The notes below the pieces were generated by a model. That model saw only the letters and a program-made list of their open reading frames with translations. It ran no database searches and was not told the DNA's origin. A stretch of 60,904 bases of DNA, from contig DATANV010000023.1 of assembly GCA_036266075.1 (NCBI GenBank), positions 1 through 60,904 on the forward strand. The letters are read 5' to 3'. Positions 1 through 8,922 of this stretch are shown one piece after another. The stretch comes from VRUE01 sp036266075 (lineage in GTDB: Bacteria > Actinomycetota > Thermoleophilia > Solirubrobacterales > 70-9). Within the stretch, counting starts at the first letter, position 1, and each line of letters begins with the position of its first letter. The translations under genes were made by a program, and so were the position numbers.

Positions 1-3000
1 CTCTCTATGCAGGGGAAGTCGGCGAGGGGGAGGGGCTATCGCTGGCGGGGCTGATCGCCGACCTGGATGGCTTCGCGGTAGAGGAGATCGCGACGGTCGA
101 CGGACGACTCTGCCTGCTCGCCCGGCGGGGCAGGGAGAAGAGTCGGGCGGCGGCGTGGCGACGGGCGCTCGGCGTCGCCGAGCGGGAGCTGGCCGAGAGC
201 GAGCGCGCGGTCGTCGCGCTGCGCGCCTCGGCTGACGCGCTGGAGGCGAGTCGGGAGCGGGAAGAGCGAGCCCTCGCCGATGCCCGCGACGACGTCGCAC
301 GGCTCGAGACGGCGCTTGCGGCCGCGACCCACGAGCGCGACCGCCGGCAGGAGGAGGCGCGCCTCGCGAGCGAGGGCGTGGCGGTCCTGGAGCAGCGGAT
401 CGAGCGGCTGCGGACCGAGACCGAGCGCGGGCGGGCGGAGGCCGAGCGCGCGGCGGAGCGACGCGACGCCGAGGCGGCGCAGCGGACGGCGGAGGCAGAG
501 CGCGCGCTGGAGCGAGAGACCGCCGAGGCGGCGCAGCGCCTGGCAGAGGCCGAGCGCAGGCGTGAGCGAGAGACCGCCGAGGCGGCGCAGCGCCTGGCGG
601 AGGCCGAGCGCGCGGCAGAGCGACGCGACGCCGAGGCGGCGCAGCGGACGGTGGAGGCAGAGCGCGCGCTGGAGCGAGAGACCGCCGAGGCGGCGCAGCG
701 CTTGACGGAGGCGGAGCGCAGGCGTGAGCGAGAGGTCGCAGCGGTCGAACAGGACCGGGCCGTGCAGCTCGCCGCGGCGGAGAAGGACCTGGCCGCGGCG
801 CACGTTCGGCTGGAGGGGCGCGAAGAGGAGCTGCAGCGCAGCCAGGCGGCCGCGCAGCAAGCCGGGCAGGAGCTGAGCGAGGTGCGGGAGCGGTTGACCG
901 AGAGCGAGCGCGACCTGGCGGTGCGCGAGCGCGACCTGGCTGCACGCGTGCGGGAGCTGGGCGTGGCCGGTGACCAGCTCATCGCCCGCGAGCGCGAGCT
1001 GGAGACGGTCGGCGAGCAGCTTGCGGCCCGCGAGCGCGAGCTCGAGACCCTCAGAGAACAGCTTGCCGCCCGCGAAGGCGAGCTCGAAGCCGCCGGCAAC
1101 CACCTTGCGGCTCGCGAACGCGAGCTGGAAACCGCCGGCGAGCGACTCGCGGCTCGAGACGGCGAGCTGGATGCGGCGGGGACGCTGCTCGAACGGCAGG
1201 GCGCCGAGCTCGACGAGGTGCGCGCGCGGCTGGAGGCGCGCGAGCGCCACCTGGAGAACGCCAAGCAGGGGATCGAGGCCCGCGACCGCCGGCTCGAGGT
1301 GGCGGAGGAGAAGCTGGAGCGCGCTCGCGCCACGGAGCTGCAGGTGCGGCGTGAGCTGGAAACGCGCGGCGTCGAGCTGTCGGCCGCGAAGAGTGCGGCG
1401 GGCCGGGCCGGGCGGGAGCTGGCCCTCGCCGAGGCGCGCCTGGAGAAGGCCCGTGAACGCGCCGAGCATCACGAGGCCTCGCTCACGGCGATTCGCGCAG
1501 GCCGTTCGTACCGGCTGATGCGGGTTCTCTGGAGGCTGCGGCGGCCGTTCAGACGAGCGCCGAAGAAGACCGCGGCGGCCGAGGGGAGTGCAGAGGCCGC
1601 GGACGAGGTCGATCCCTCGCCGGCGGCCGTTGCCCCGCCGGCGGCCGACCCGCCGCCACCGCCTCGATCGTCGCCGCGCCTGAGTGTCGCTCCGGTCTCG
1701 GCTCCGCCACCGTCCCGCCAGCCAACCGACCGCCTGCGCGTAGCCTCGATCCTCGACGAGATGTCGGAAGCCTGCTTCGCGCCCGAGTGCGAGCTGCTGC
1801 CGCTGGGGCTGGAAGGCTGGGCCGAGCAGCTCGACGAGTGGCGTCCGGACCTGCTCCTCGTCGAGTCCGCCTGGAACGGCAACGGCGGCGAGTGGCAGTA
1901 CCGGATTGCCCAGTACCCACGCAAGGACCTGGTCGGTCTGCCGGCTCTGCGCGGCCTGCTCGACGGCTGCCGCGAGCGTGGCATCCCGACCGCCTTCTGG
2001 AACAAGGAGGACCCGGTCCACTTCGACCGTTTCGCCGAGGCGGCATCCCTCTTCGACCATGTTTTCACCACCGACTCGCGCTGCGGCGCGCGTTACCGCG
2101 CCCTGCCGGGCGAGCGCACGGTCACGCCGCTGCCCTTCGCCGCGCAGCCGCGCCTCCACAACCCGGTGGCCGCGGTCGAGGAGCGCAGCGCCTCGCCATG
2201 CTTCGCGGGCGCCTGGTATCGCGACCGTCATCCCGACCGGCGGCGGGCGCTGGCCGCGCTGCTCGACGCCGCGCGACCCCGCGGTTTGGTCATCTACGAC
2301 CGCAGCTTCGGCGGCGACGACGACGCCTTCGGCTTTCCCGAGCGCTTCCAGCCGCACGTCCTCGGTGGCCTGCCCTACGAGCGCGTCCTCGACGCCTACC
2401 GCAGCCACCGCGTCTTCCTCAACGCCAACTCGGTCGCCGACTCGCCGACGATGTGCTCGCGCCGGGTCTTCGAGCTGGCGGCCTGCGACACGGCGATCCT
2501 CAGCACGCCGGGCGCGGCGCTCTCGGCGCTGCTCGGCGACTCGGTGGTCGAGGCAGCCGACGAGCGGGGCGCAGCGGAGTCGCTCGAGCGCCTGTTGGGC
2601 GACGACGCCGCGCGCCGCCGCCGCACCCGCGCCGCGCGCCGCGCCGTCTTCGCCGAGCACACTTACGCGGAGCGGCTGGCGACGATCGTCGAGGCCGCCG
2701 GCCTCGACGCATCCTCGCTGCGCCGCGAGCCCTTCGCGACCGCCGCGCCCCCCGACGGCATCGTCCCCTCGAACGGCGCCGGCGACGGGCACCCCTGGCA
2801 GCTGCGGCTGCTGCCCGGCATCGCCCTAACCGAGCCGGCCCTCGCCGACCTGCGCGCCGCCGCGACCTACGCCGACGCAGACGTGATCGGCACGCACCCC
2901 GCCAACGGCGACGCCGCGATCGAGCACCGCTACGTCGCCAACCTCGACCCCCGCGCGCTGCTGGTCCGCAGCGAGCTCGCGGAGACCCGCGGCTGGCCCT

Positions 3001-3110
3001 CCGGCCCCCCGGAGCAAATCCGCTCCCGCCTGCGCGAATGGAGCGACGACGGCATCCGCATCTACGCCGCCGACGCGGACCTTCTCGACGCGCCCGGCGT
3101 TCCTAGCTGA
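1..3110 (+). CDS. Methyltransferase tail / long coiled coil / CgeB-type glycosyltransferase, 5' end outside window
   Basis: The reading frame (codons from base 3) is open to the left edge, so the gene starts outside; 1035 residues are visible. Residues 1-45 look like the last strands of a SAM methyltransferase fold (ends in LCLLARRG). Residues about 45-510 are an Arg/Glu/Ala-rich coiled coil with a 54-residue tandem duplication and, later, 14-residue ARERELE-type repeats. After a SYRLMRVLWRLRR motif and a Pro-rich linker, residues about 575-900 resemble CgeB/GT1_2-type glycosyltransferases (FWNKEDPVHFDRF, FAGAWYRDRHPDRR, NANSVADSPTMCSRRVFE). Residues 916-1035 match the tail of the protein at 25346-26146. 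A GTG at 378 is an internal codon rather than the likely start. Inferred role: cytoplasmic sugar transfer in glycan assembly; the long coiled coil suggests a scaffold. Confidence 0.75.
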   Translation, partial: LYAGEVGEGEGLSLAGLIADLDGFAVEEIATVDGRLCLLARRGREKSRAAAWRRALGVAERELAESERAVVALRASADALEASREREERALADARDDVARLETALAAATHERDRRQEEARLASEGVAVLEQRIERLRTETERGRAEAERAAERRDAEAAQRTAEAERALERETAEAAQRLAEAERRRERETAEAAQRLAEAERAAERRDAEAAQRTVEAERALERETAEAAQRLTEAERRREREVAAVEQDRAVQLAAAEKDLAAAHVRLEGREEELQRSQAAAQQAGQELSEVRERLTESERDLAVRERDLAARVRELGVAGDQLIARERELETVGEQLAARERELETLREQLAAREGELEAAGNHLAARERELETAGERLAARDGELDAAGTLLERQGAELDEVRARLEARERHLENAKQGIEARDRRLEVAEEKLERARATELQVRRELETRGVELSAAKSAAGRAGRELALAEARLEKARERAEHHEASLTAIRAGRSYRLMRVLWRLRRPFRRAPKKTAAAEGSAEAADEVDPSPAAVAPPAADPPPPPRSSPRLSVAPVSAPPPSRQPTDRLRVASILDEMSEACFAPECELLPLGLEGWAEQLDEWRPDLLLVESAWNGNGGEWQYRIAQYPRKDLVGLPALRGLLDGCRERGIPTAFWNKEDPVHFDRFAEAASLFDHVFTTDSRCGARYRALPGERTVTPLPFAAQPRLHNPVAAVEERSASPCFAGAWYRDRHPDRRRALAALLDAARPRGLVIYDRSFGGDDDAFGFPERFQPHVLGGLPYERVLDAYRSHRVFLNANSVADSPTMCSRRVFELAACDTAILSTPGAALSALLGDSVVEAADERGAAESLERLLGDDAARRRRTRAARRAVFAEHTYAERLATIVEAAGLDASSLRREPFATAAPPDGIVPSNGAGDGHPWQLRLLPGIALTEPALADLRAAATYADADVIGTHPANGDAAIEHRYVANLDPRALLVRSELAETRGWPSGPPEQIRSRLREWSDDGIRIYAADADLLDAPGVPS
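438..761 (+). repeat. 162-bp direct tandem repeat inside the coiled-coil coding region
   Basis: Two adjacent units (438-599 and 600-761) are nearly identical for their first 135 bases, then diverge. The unit is 54 codons, so the duplication keeps frame and lengthens the coiled coil of the glycosyltransferase. Seen directly by comparing the two stretches. Confidence 0.85.
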
Positions 3111-3239
3111 CTCGAGAAGCGGGAAGCAATCGCCACGGGATTCCTTCCGTAGTGGATTCACGCTCGTTCAGGAGCATCAGTCCCTTAGCGGGGAACCCTA
3201 GCCTGTCCATCCTCCAGAGCAGCCGCCTAGGCAGGTTCC

Positions 3240-3268
3240 TTGTATCCTGTATTGATACTTGATACGAT
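3240..3268 (+). promoter_or_regulatory. Promoter with embedded 7-bp direct repeat
   Basis: TTGTAT (3240-3245), 17-bp spacer, TACGAT (3263-3268), nine bases before the ATG at 3278. The spacer and -10 contain two adjacent copies of TTGATAC (3252-3258, 3259-3265), placed where an operator for the downstream DNA-binding protein would sit. The operator role is inferred. Confidence 0.5.
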
Positions 3269-3277
3269 CACTTCTGC

Positions 3278-3805
3278 ATGGTCAAGGAATCCGACATTTA
3301 CGTCCTCAGCGGTCTGTTGGCGCAGAGAGGAGATTGGACCTACAGGTCTTTGGCCGACCGTCTCCACGTCCCACATGCAGTGGTTCAGCGGGCAGTGTCT
3401 CGATCCCGGGCCGCGGACCTGTATTCCGTGGAGCGGAGGGGGGTTCACCTTCCCCACTTCGAGGAGTTTGCCGCTCATGCACTGCGCTTCGTCGCTCCGG
3501 CTCGGTTGGGGGCCTTGGCGCCCGGGGTGCCAGCCGCGTGGGCAGCTGAGCCAATGGCTAGCGCGATCCGTTCATCTGGTGAGGAGCCACCGCCGGTGTG
3601 GCCTTACGCCCAGGGTCTAGTGCGAGGTGAGGCGATCGAGCCGCTGCATCCTTCCGCGCCCAAGGCAGTTGAGGAGTGGCCACAGCTGGGCGCGATCCTC
3701 GCGGTGCTCGACAGCCTCAGAGGTGGCGATCCACGCGTTCGCCATGTGGCGGAGGACCTCCTCGGGAAGATGCTTCGCGAGCAGACCAAAGAGGACAGCC
3801 GATGA
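3278..3805 (+). CDS. Winged-helix DNA-binding protein, possible antitoxin-like regulator
   Basis: 175 residues. The N-terminal 50 residues read as a winged helix (LLAQRGDWTYRSLADRLHV, PHAVVQRAVSRS); the remainder has WPYAQG and LEPLHPS-like stretches that I recall from small regulators encoded just upstream of AbiEii-type nucleotidyltransferases. The next frame begins with ATG overlapping the stop (ATGA at 3802), as in a two-gene unit, but is broken after 28 codons. Function is inferred from fold and context; it has no obvious link to glycan synthesis. Confidence 0.5.
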   Translation: MVKESDIYVLSGLLAQRGDWTYRSLADRLHVPHAVVQRAVSRSRAADLYSVERRGVHLPHFEEFAAHALRFVAPARLGALAPGVPAAWAAEPMASAIRSSGEEPPPVWPYAQGLVRGEAIEPLHPSAPKAVEEWPQLGAILAVLDSLRGGDPRVRHVAEDLLGKMLREQTKEDSR

Positions 3806-3888
3806 GTGCGCTCCAACTGGAGGCTGCGGCGGCGATCCTCGGCCCAATAAGCCTTGTGCGCAGTCGTCTCGAAGGTCTCCTCTCCTGA
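3802..3888 (+). pseudogene. Truncated partner gene of the winged-helix protein (remnant)
   Basis: The ATG overlaps the upstream stop codon. Only 28 codons remain (begins MSALQLEAAAAILGPI) before TGA. The opening resembles the N-terminus of AbiEii-type nucleotidyltransferase partners (LEAAA-x-x-LGP), but the catalytic region is absent, suggesting deletion. A real 28-residue peptide cannot be excluded. Confidence 0.3.
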
Positions 3889-4175
3889 CCGTCAAAGAGA
3901 AGCTGATCGACTCGCCGAAGGATCACGGGGCGGTATTTGATGCGAAGTCTCGCATCGACCCCCCAGGGCGCGTATGGGCGGCTGGCTTAGCCGGCTGACG
4001 ATCCGCTCTCGCGCGAAGCTTGCCGAGTACTGCCCGCAGCCGGCGCGATACGAGGGTTTGCCAACGAGCGCTGCCGGCGGCGGTGCGGACGTAGACCATG
4101 GTGCGATCAGCGGTCTCGCCGGAATCGTCGGGGTGGTCATCGCCATCGCTGGCTGAGCCTGCCGTAGTCACCGGT
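3889..4175. other. Stretch with no supported gene
   Basis: Short frames exist on both strands (3974-4156 +, 3923-4171 -), but none has a recognisable domain, ribosome site or homologous neighbour. Probably decayed sequence left by the truncation at 3888. Confidence 0.4.
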
Positions 4176-4196
4176 CCCGGAACTCCGGGGTAAGCT
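4176..4196 (+). promoter_or_regulatory. Putative -10 element TAAGCT with upstream imperfect palindrome
   Basis: TAAGCT at 4191-4196 fits the actinobacterial TANNNT -10 form, and the 11-mer around it (GTAAGCTAACG) recurs at 37329-37339 before a sulfotransferase gene. The 14-base imperfect palindrome CCCGGAACTCCGGG (4176-4189) lies just upstream and could be an operator. The start codon follows about 28 bases downstream. Confidence 0.35.
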
Positions 4197-4223
4197 AACG
4201 GGAACTGTGAGGTCTTCCGGGGG

Positions 4224-6446
4224 ATGGGGATGGCTGTGAAGGGTGGGGCGGCTCGGCGCGTTGCCGTTTACGGCGAGGTCGATCCGAACCTCGTCGACGG
4301 CTCGTCGGTCTGGCTGCAGTCGATCTGCCAGGTGCTGGCCTCGCTGGACGACCTCGCGGTGACGCTGCTGCTGCGCCGGCCGCTGCAGGTGGAGCGTCGC
4401 TTCCTGATGGAGGAGCTGGAGAGGGATCCCCGGATCGAGCTGCGCGACGCCGGCCGCCCGGGATTGCTGGCGCCGGGGGAGGCGCTCGACCTGTTGCAGG
4501 AGCTGGATCGCGAGCACGGCCCGTTCGAGGTCGTCCTGCTGCGCGGCCAAGCCGTCCTCGCCGAGGCTGCTGCTCGCGGCGCCTTCGACGGCCGTCTCTG
4601 GTCCTACACGATGCCGGGTCGCGGCATGCCGGACGAGACGCTGCGGGAGCTGGTGCGGTGCAGCGCTCGCGTCCTCTGCCAGACCGAGGCCGCGGCGGAG
4701 GAGCTGTGGGCGATCGCGCCGGAGGCGAACGGCTCGCTGCTGACGCTACCGCCGATGATCCCGGACTCGGGCGCGCCTCCCGTGCCGGGCCAAGCGGCGG
4801 GGCCGCTGCGCCTCGCCTACTCCGGCAAGCTGGCGCCGGAGTACTGCTGGCTGGAGACCGTCGAGGCATTTGGCCGCCTGCGCGACGCGCGGCCGGACAC
4901 GGAGCTGCACGTGCTTGGCGACAAGGTTCACCGCCCGCCGCACTTGCCGGGCTTCCACGCCGACGCGATGAGGACCCTGCGCGAGACCGCCGGCCTGCAC
5001 TGGCACGGGGCGCTGCCGCGCAGCTCCATCCCGGCGCTGCTCGCCGGCTGCGATGTGGCGCTTTCGGTGCGCGACCCAGCCGTCGAGGCCGCCCGTGAGC
5101 TGTCGACCAAGGTGCTGGAGTACGGTGCCGCCGGCCTGCCCGTGGTCCTCAACCGAGCGCCCGCCTACGAGCGCCTGCTCGGCCCCGACTACCCGCTGTT
5201 CGTCGCCGCGCCGGAGGAAACGGCCGCGGTTCTCACCGGCCCTGCCCTTGATCCCGAGGTCCGCTCGGCAGCCGCAGCCGCCTGCCACGCCGCCAGCCGC
5301 GAGTTCACCTTCGAACGGGTCGCCGCCGGCCTGGCCCAGCATCTGCCCTCCTCGAGCGCGCCGCGCGTGGGGGAGGGGGAAGCCCAGGCGTCCACCAACG
5401 GCTCTCCGGCCCGGCCGCTCCGCTCCGCCCGCATCCTCCTCGCTGGTCACGACCTAAAGTTCACCGACCCGATCCGTCAGGCGATCGCCGCCACCGGCGC
5501 GACCGTCTCCGAGGACCTCTGGCAGAGCCACACCCAGCACGATGAGGCCGCCAGCCGCGCCGCCCTGGCCGAGGCCGACACGATCCTCTGCGAGTGGTGC
5601 CTCGGCAACGCCGCCTGGTACAGCCGCAACGTGCGGCCCGGGCAGCGGCTGATAGTCCGCGTGCACCGGATGGAGGTCTACACCGACCATCCATCAGCGG
5701 TCGACATCGGCAACGTCGATCAGGTCGTCTTCGTCTCCCAGCACATCGCCGACGAGGCGATCGAGCGCTTCGGCTGGGATCCGGCCAAATTGGTGGTCAT
5801 CCCGAACAGTGTCAACGTCGAGCGCTTCCGCCTGCCGAAGAGCGAGGACGCCCGCCACACGCTGGCGATGGTCGGCTACGTCCCAATGCGCAAGCGGCTC
5901 GACCGCGCCCTCGACATCGTCGAGGCTCTGCGACACAGGGACCGGCGCTTCCGCCTGCTTTCCGTTGGCCACCCGCCCTCGGAGTTCGAGTGGATCGTTC
6001 GCCGCTCCGAGGAGATCGAGTACTTCCGCCAGTGCTACGCCCGAATCCAGGCTAGCGACGAGTTGCGGGGCGGCGTCGAGTTCCTGCCCTTCGATGAAGA
6101 CCTCCCGTCCGTCTTCCAGCAGGCCGGCTTCGTGCTCTCGACCAGCGATTCGGAGGGCCATCAGGTCGCCCTGGCCGAGGGAGTCGCCTCAGGGGCTATT
6201 CCCGTCATCCTCGACCGCCCCGGAGCGAGGGACCAATACCCGGCTCGCTGGATCCATGCGACTGTCGGCCAAGCTGCCGCAGCCATGGCAGAGCTCGCAG
6301 CCGCCGGATGGGCAGGAGAGCAAAAGATCGCAGCCGATCACGTCACGAGCTGGTCACCGCAGCGAGTCCTACCGCAATGGCATCGCGTCCTCGGTGTAAC
6401 CCCACATCACGGTGCACCGGCATCTGACCGGACGATTCGGGTATGA
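4224..6446 (+). CDS. Tandem two-domain GT4-type glycosyltransferase
   Basis: 740 residues with two GT-B domains. The first (about 10-375) has GLPVVLNRAPAYERL near its end; the second (about 400-710) has VVIPNSVNVERF, MVGYVPMRKRLDRAL and the acidic S-x-S-E-G-H motif near residue 640 that in GT4 enzymes contacts the donor sugar nucleotide. It probably makes two consecutive linkages of the repeat unit at the inner membrane. ATG 4224 and ATG 4230 are both possible starts. The stop overlaps the next gene by ATGA, so the two are co-transcribed. Confidence 0.85.
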   Translation: MGMAVKGGAARRVAVYGEVDPNLVDGSSVWLQSICQVLASLDDLAVTLLLRRPLQVERRFLMEELERDPRIELRDAGRPGLLAPGEALDLLQELDREHGPFEVVLLRGQAVLAEAAARGAFDGRLWSYTMPGRGMPDETLRELVRCSARVLCQTEAAAEELWAIAPEANGSLLTLPPMIPDSGAPPVPGQAAGPLRLAYSGKLAPEYCWLETVEAFGRLRDARPDTELHVLGDKVHRPPHLPGFHADAMRTLRETAGLHWHGALPRSSIPALLAGCDVALSVRDPAVEAARELSTKVLEYGAAGLPVVLNRAPAYERLLGPDYPLFVAAPEETAAVLTGPALDPEVRSAAAAACHAASREFTFERVAAGLAQHLPSSSAPRVGEGEAQASTNGSPARPLRSARILLAGHDLKFTDPIRQAIAATGATVSEDLWQSHTQHDEAASRAALAEADTILCEWCLGNAAWYSRNVRPGQRLIVRVHRMEVYTDHPSAVDIGNVDQVVFVSQHIADEAIERFGWDPAKLVVIPNSVNVERFRLPKSEDARHTLAMVGYVPMRKRLDRALDIVEALRHRDRRFRLLSVGHPPSEFEWIVRRSEEIEYFRQCYARIQASDELRGGVEFLPFDEDLPSVFQQAGFVLSTSDSEGHQVALAEGVASGAIPVILDRPGARDQYPARWIHATVGQAAAAMAELAAAGWAGEQKIAADHVTSWSPQRVLPQWHRVLGVTPHHGAPASDRTIRV

Positions 6447-7081
6447 ACGCAGTACTCCAAAGTCTCCTGGAGGCGGGGGAGTTCTCCCATCGGGAGAAGC
6501 GGTATCCGATCGCACACAGCACCTCCGCCGACATATGTCGCCGCTACGCAGAACTCATTGTCGAGCAAGATGCCAAGCGCGTCGTGGAGATAGGCACGCT
6601 TTTCGGGTTCTCCACCCTGTTTCTCGCTGATGCTCTAACCCAGACCAACGGTCACCTCGACACGATTGACATCCGTTACGCAAAGCGCGCCTGGATCGAT
6701 GGGCAAGAGATCGAAGACATCCACGAGGTCGCCGAACGCCTTGTGGACGAAGCATCGCTTAGTGACTTTGTCACCTTCCACGCGGGCGACTCGAACGCGC
6801 TTCTTGCCGGGTTGATCGAGGCCAGCGCCGAATACGACTTCGCGCTAATCGACGGTAGCCACAAGTTCGAGGTCGCCCTGCTCGACTTCATCGGCGTCGA
6901 CCGGATGCTGAAGGTCGGCGGCTATGTGGCGATGGACGACATTGGCGCGAACGTGTCGTCGAAGGAGGGCCTCTCGGGCGGGCCCAACCGTGTTCTCAGC
7001 TTAGTCCTCTCCACTGATCGCTACGAGATAGAGCCGTGGTCGGCCAACGTCGCGGTCTGCAAGAAGCGCCGCGATGCGTGA
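6443..7081 (+). CDS. Class I SAM-dependent methyltransferase
   Basis: 212 residues. The glycine-rich SAM loop is VVEIGTLFGFSTLFLADAL (about 45-63), followed by the acidic strand-2 end DTIDIR and by DFALIDGSHKFEVALLDF (about 131-148) and VGGYVAMDD, the pattern of Methyltransf_24 enzymes with a metal-type D-G-x-H site. The start overlaps the stop of the tandem glycosyltransferase (ATGA). Likely O-methylation of the glycan or a precursor; substrate unknown. Confidence 0.8.
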   Translation: MNAVLQSLLEAGEFSHREKRYPIAHSTSADICRRYAELIVEQDAKRVVEIGTLFGFSTLFLADALTQTNGHLDTIDIRYAKRAWIDGQEIEDIHEVAERLVDEASLSDFVTFHAGDSNALLAGLIEASAEYDFALIDGSHKFEVALLDFIGVDRMLKVGGYVAMDDIGANVSSKEGLSGGPNRVLSLVLSTDRYEIEPWSANVAVCKKRRDA

Positions 7082-7094
7082 CTCGCGGGCGAGT

Positions 7095-8891
7095 TCAGCC
7101 GGCTTTCGCGATCTCTACCGCGGCCTCGCCGACGCGGATCGCCACGGGCGAATCCGCGAGCCCCGATATCTCCGCATCGATCAGCCGGCCGGTTGCGCTC
7201 CAGGACATGACCGGGGCTTCCACGCCGGTGTCGTCCAGCACCAGGGCGTAGGCCCGGGGATGCCCTCCCGGGCCGACCAGGGCGAGATCGCAGCTGGCCA
7301 GGGGCTCATCCGGAGTGGGGAAGCTGAAGCCGCCCATCTCGGGCCGGTGACGCTCGCGTGTGAGCGTCACCTCGTCCGGCGGCGCACCGCCAGTCGAGAC
7401 CTGGATCAACCCTGCGACGGTAGATCCCTGACGCGAGATTTCCGCCCCGCCCCGCCCGTCGAGGCTCGCGTCGAGGTCGGGCGCGAGCGGCAGGTAGCGC
7501 GCGATCTGGCGATCGGCGCCGGCCTCCACATCGTCGACGACGAGCAGGAAGCGTCCGGGGCGGTAGACCAGAACGCGCCTCGCCGCCCCCCCGCCTGGCA
7601 CGGCTCCCGGATTGCGGGTGAGCAGGGCGTAGAGTCCGTCCCGCCTGGCCGCGGCGACCATGCCGGAACCGTAGGCGGGATTCTCCCGCGACCAATCGAA
7701 GCCGTCGACGCAGATCGTCGCGTGGGCGGCGGGCGAGGTGCCGTAGCGAAACTCGGGACTGTCGTACTCGTAGCCGGGATTGCCGCTGTCGAGGACGATC
7801 GGCCGGCCGCGCTCGTAGAGGCAGAACGAGCCGTCGTCGGCATGCTTGTGCGCCGTGGGGTGATGGGCGGCGGTGACGATCAGCCCACTGCCGCTGTCGC
7901 GCACGACCGCGTAGCCGGCCGATTTGAAGACCCGCATTCCCGACAGCGATGCCGCAGCGGCCGACGCCGCCGCCGAAGGTCGCTGTCCACTCGGCGTGTC
8001 GCCGAGCGGTGGCAGCGTTCCGTCTGGGGCGACCAGCCAGGCCCCCGCCTCCTCCATGCGGTTGGTGAGCCGCGCCAGGTCTTGGCCCTCGAACAGCCCA
8101 GCGGCTGCAAAGCGCGACAGCGCCCCGTGAATGATCCAGTGGTAATAGGGCGAGTGCTCGAGGTGGAGAGCTTCCTCGGCGTCGATCATGTGGGCGAGGA
8201 CGGCGGCGAAGCGCCGTTCGGCGACCTGCGCCCAGCGCTCCACTTGTGGGGCCGGGGAGAGGCTGCGCGCCGCGAGCATCAGCGCCGCATCGCTGGCGAA
8301 GCCATGGTTGTTTTGCGCCGCGTAGTTCTCGTCCGCGAGCAGGTACTCGGCGTGCTCGATCACGCCGGCCGCCAGCGTCGTCGCGACCGTCCGCTCCAGC
8401 AGCCCGCGGCGGATCCCCTCGCGCAGGACGAAGGCCATGATCACGATTCGTCCCGCCGCCGCGTGGTCGTGCCAGGCGTAGCGGTGAGGATGAGCTGCAC
8501 CCTTCCGTGGGTTGGCGGAGATCCAGTCGGTGAAGATCCCCGCGAGGGGCACGAGCACTTCAGGGAAGCGCGGGTCACTCAACAGCGGATCGGCGAAGAC
8601 GAAGGAGTTCTGGAAGAAACCGCGTTCGTCCGGGAAGGTGTATGGCTCCTCCCACCAGTCCACAGGCGGTGCGAGCCGGAAGCGCTGGTGGCGCAGCCGG
8701 AACACACCATCCAGCGCCGCGTCGATGTCCCCGGGGTGGGAGGGGACACTGTGAATGCTGACGAACCGAAGATCGTCAAGCCTCTCGGCGGTTTCGAGGG
8801 CCTCGACTATGCGCTCGGCCTCGGTCAGTCCGGTGTTGTCCACGGTCAACTCACTCTCTCCGGCGTCCATCTCGGACGGTGATCTTCCCAT
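7095..8891 (-). CDS. Heparinase II/III family protein (first of three)
   Basis: 598 residues. The alpha-toroid half carries NNHGFASDAALML (near 196) and LEHSPYYHW (near 245); the beta-sandwich half starts around HKHADDGSFCLYERG (near 348) and LDSGNPGYEY. These are hallmark heparinase II/III motifs with the candidate catalytic Asn/His/Tyr. Family members eliminate at uronate linkages of heparin, heparan or alginate-like chains. No classical signal peptide is visible, so the site of action is unclear. It is transcribed opposite to the methyltransferase and divergently from the deacetylase; a TACGCT -10-like element lies 15 bases before the ATG. Confidence 0.85.
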   Translation of the reverse strand: MGRSPSEMDAGESELTVDNTGLTEAERIVEALETAERLDDLRFVSIHSVPSHPGDIDAALDGVFRLRHQRFRLAPPVDWWEEPYTFPDERGFFQNSFVFADPLLSDPRFPEVLVPLAGIFTDWISANPRKGAAHPHRYAWHDHAAAGRIVIMAFVLREGIRRGLLERTVATTLAAGVIEHAEYLLADENYAAQNNHGFASDAALMLAARSLSPAPQVERWAQVAERRFAAVLAHMIDAEEALHLEHSPYYHWIIHGALSRFAAAGLFEGQDLARLTNRMEEAGAWLVAPDGTLPPLGDTPSGQRPSAAASAAAASLSGMRVFKSAGYAVVRDSGSGLIVTAAHHPTAHKHADDGSFCLYERGRPIVLDSGNPGYEYDSPEFRYGTSPAAHATICVDGFDWSRENPAYGSGMVAAARRDGLYALLTRNPGAVPGGGAARRVLVYRPGRFLLVVDDVEAGADRQIARYLPLAPDLDASLDGRGGAEISRQGSTVAGLIQVSTGGAPPDEVTLTRERHRPEMGGFSFPTPDEPLASCDLALVGPGGHPRAYALVLDDTGVEAPVMSWSATGRLIDAEISGLADSPVAIRVGEAAVEIAKAG

Positions 8892-8922
8892 GCTGCACGT
8901 CCGGCGAGCGTAGGGGGAGTCG

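Noticed and set aside
36..2792. Long minus-strand open frames opposite the coiled-coil/CgeB gene
   Set aside because: Low-complexity Arg/Ser/Leu-rich translations without domains; a by-product of high GC opposite a repetitive coiled coil.
3923..4171. Minus-strand 82-codon frame (GTG start) as a gene
   Set aside because: No domain, no ribosome site, no conserved neighbour; insufficient support.
7074..8882. 602-codon plus-strand frame opposite the first heparinase
   Set aside because: No domain signature, while the minus strand encodes a complete heparinase II/III protein.
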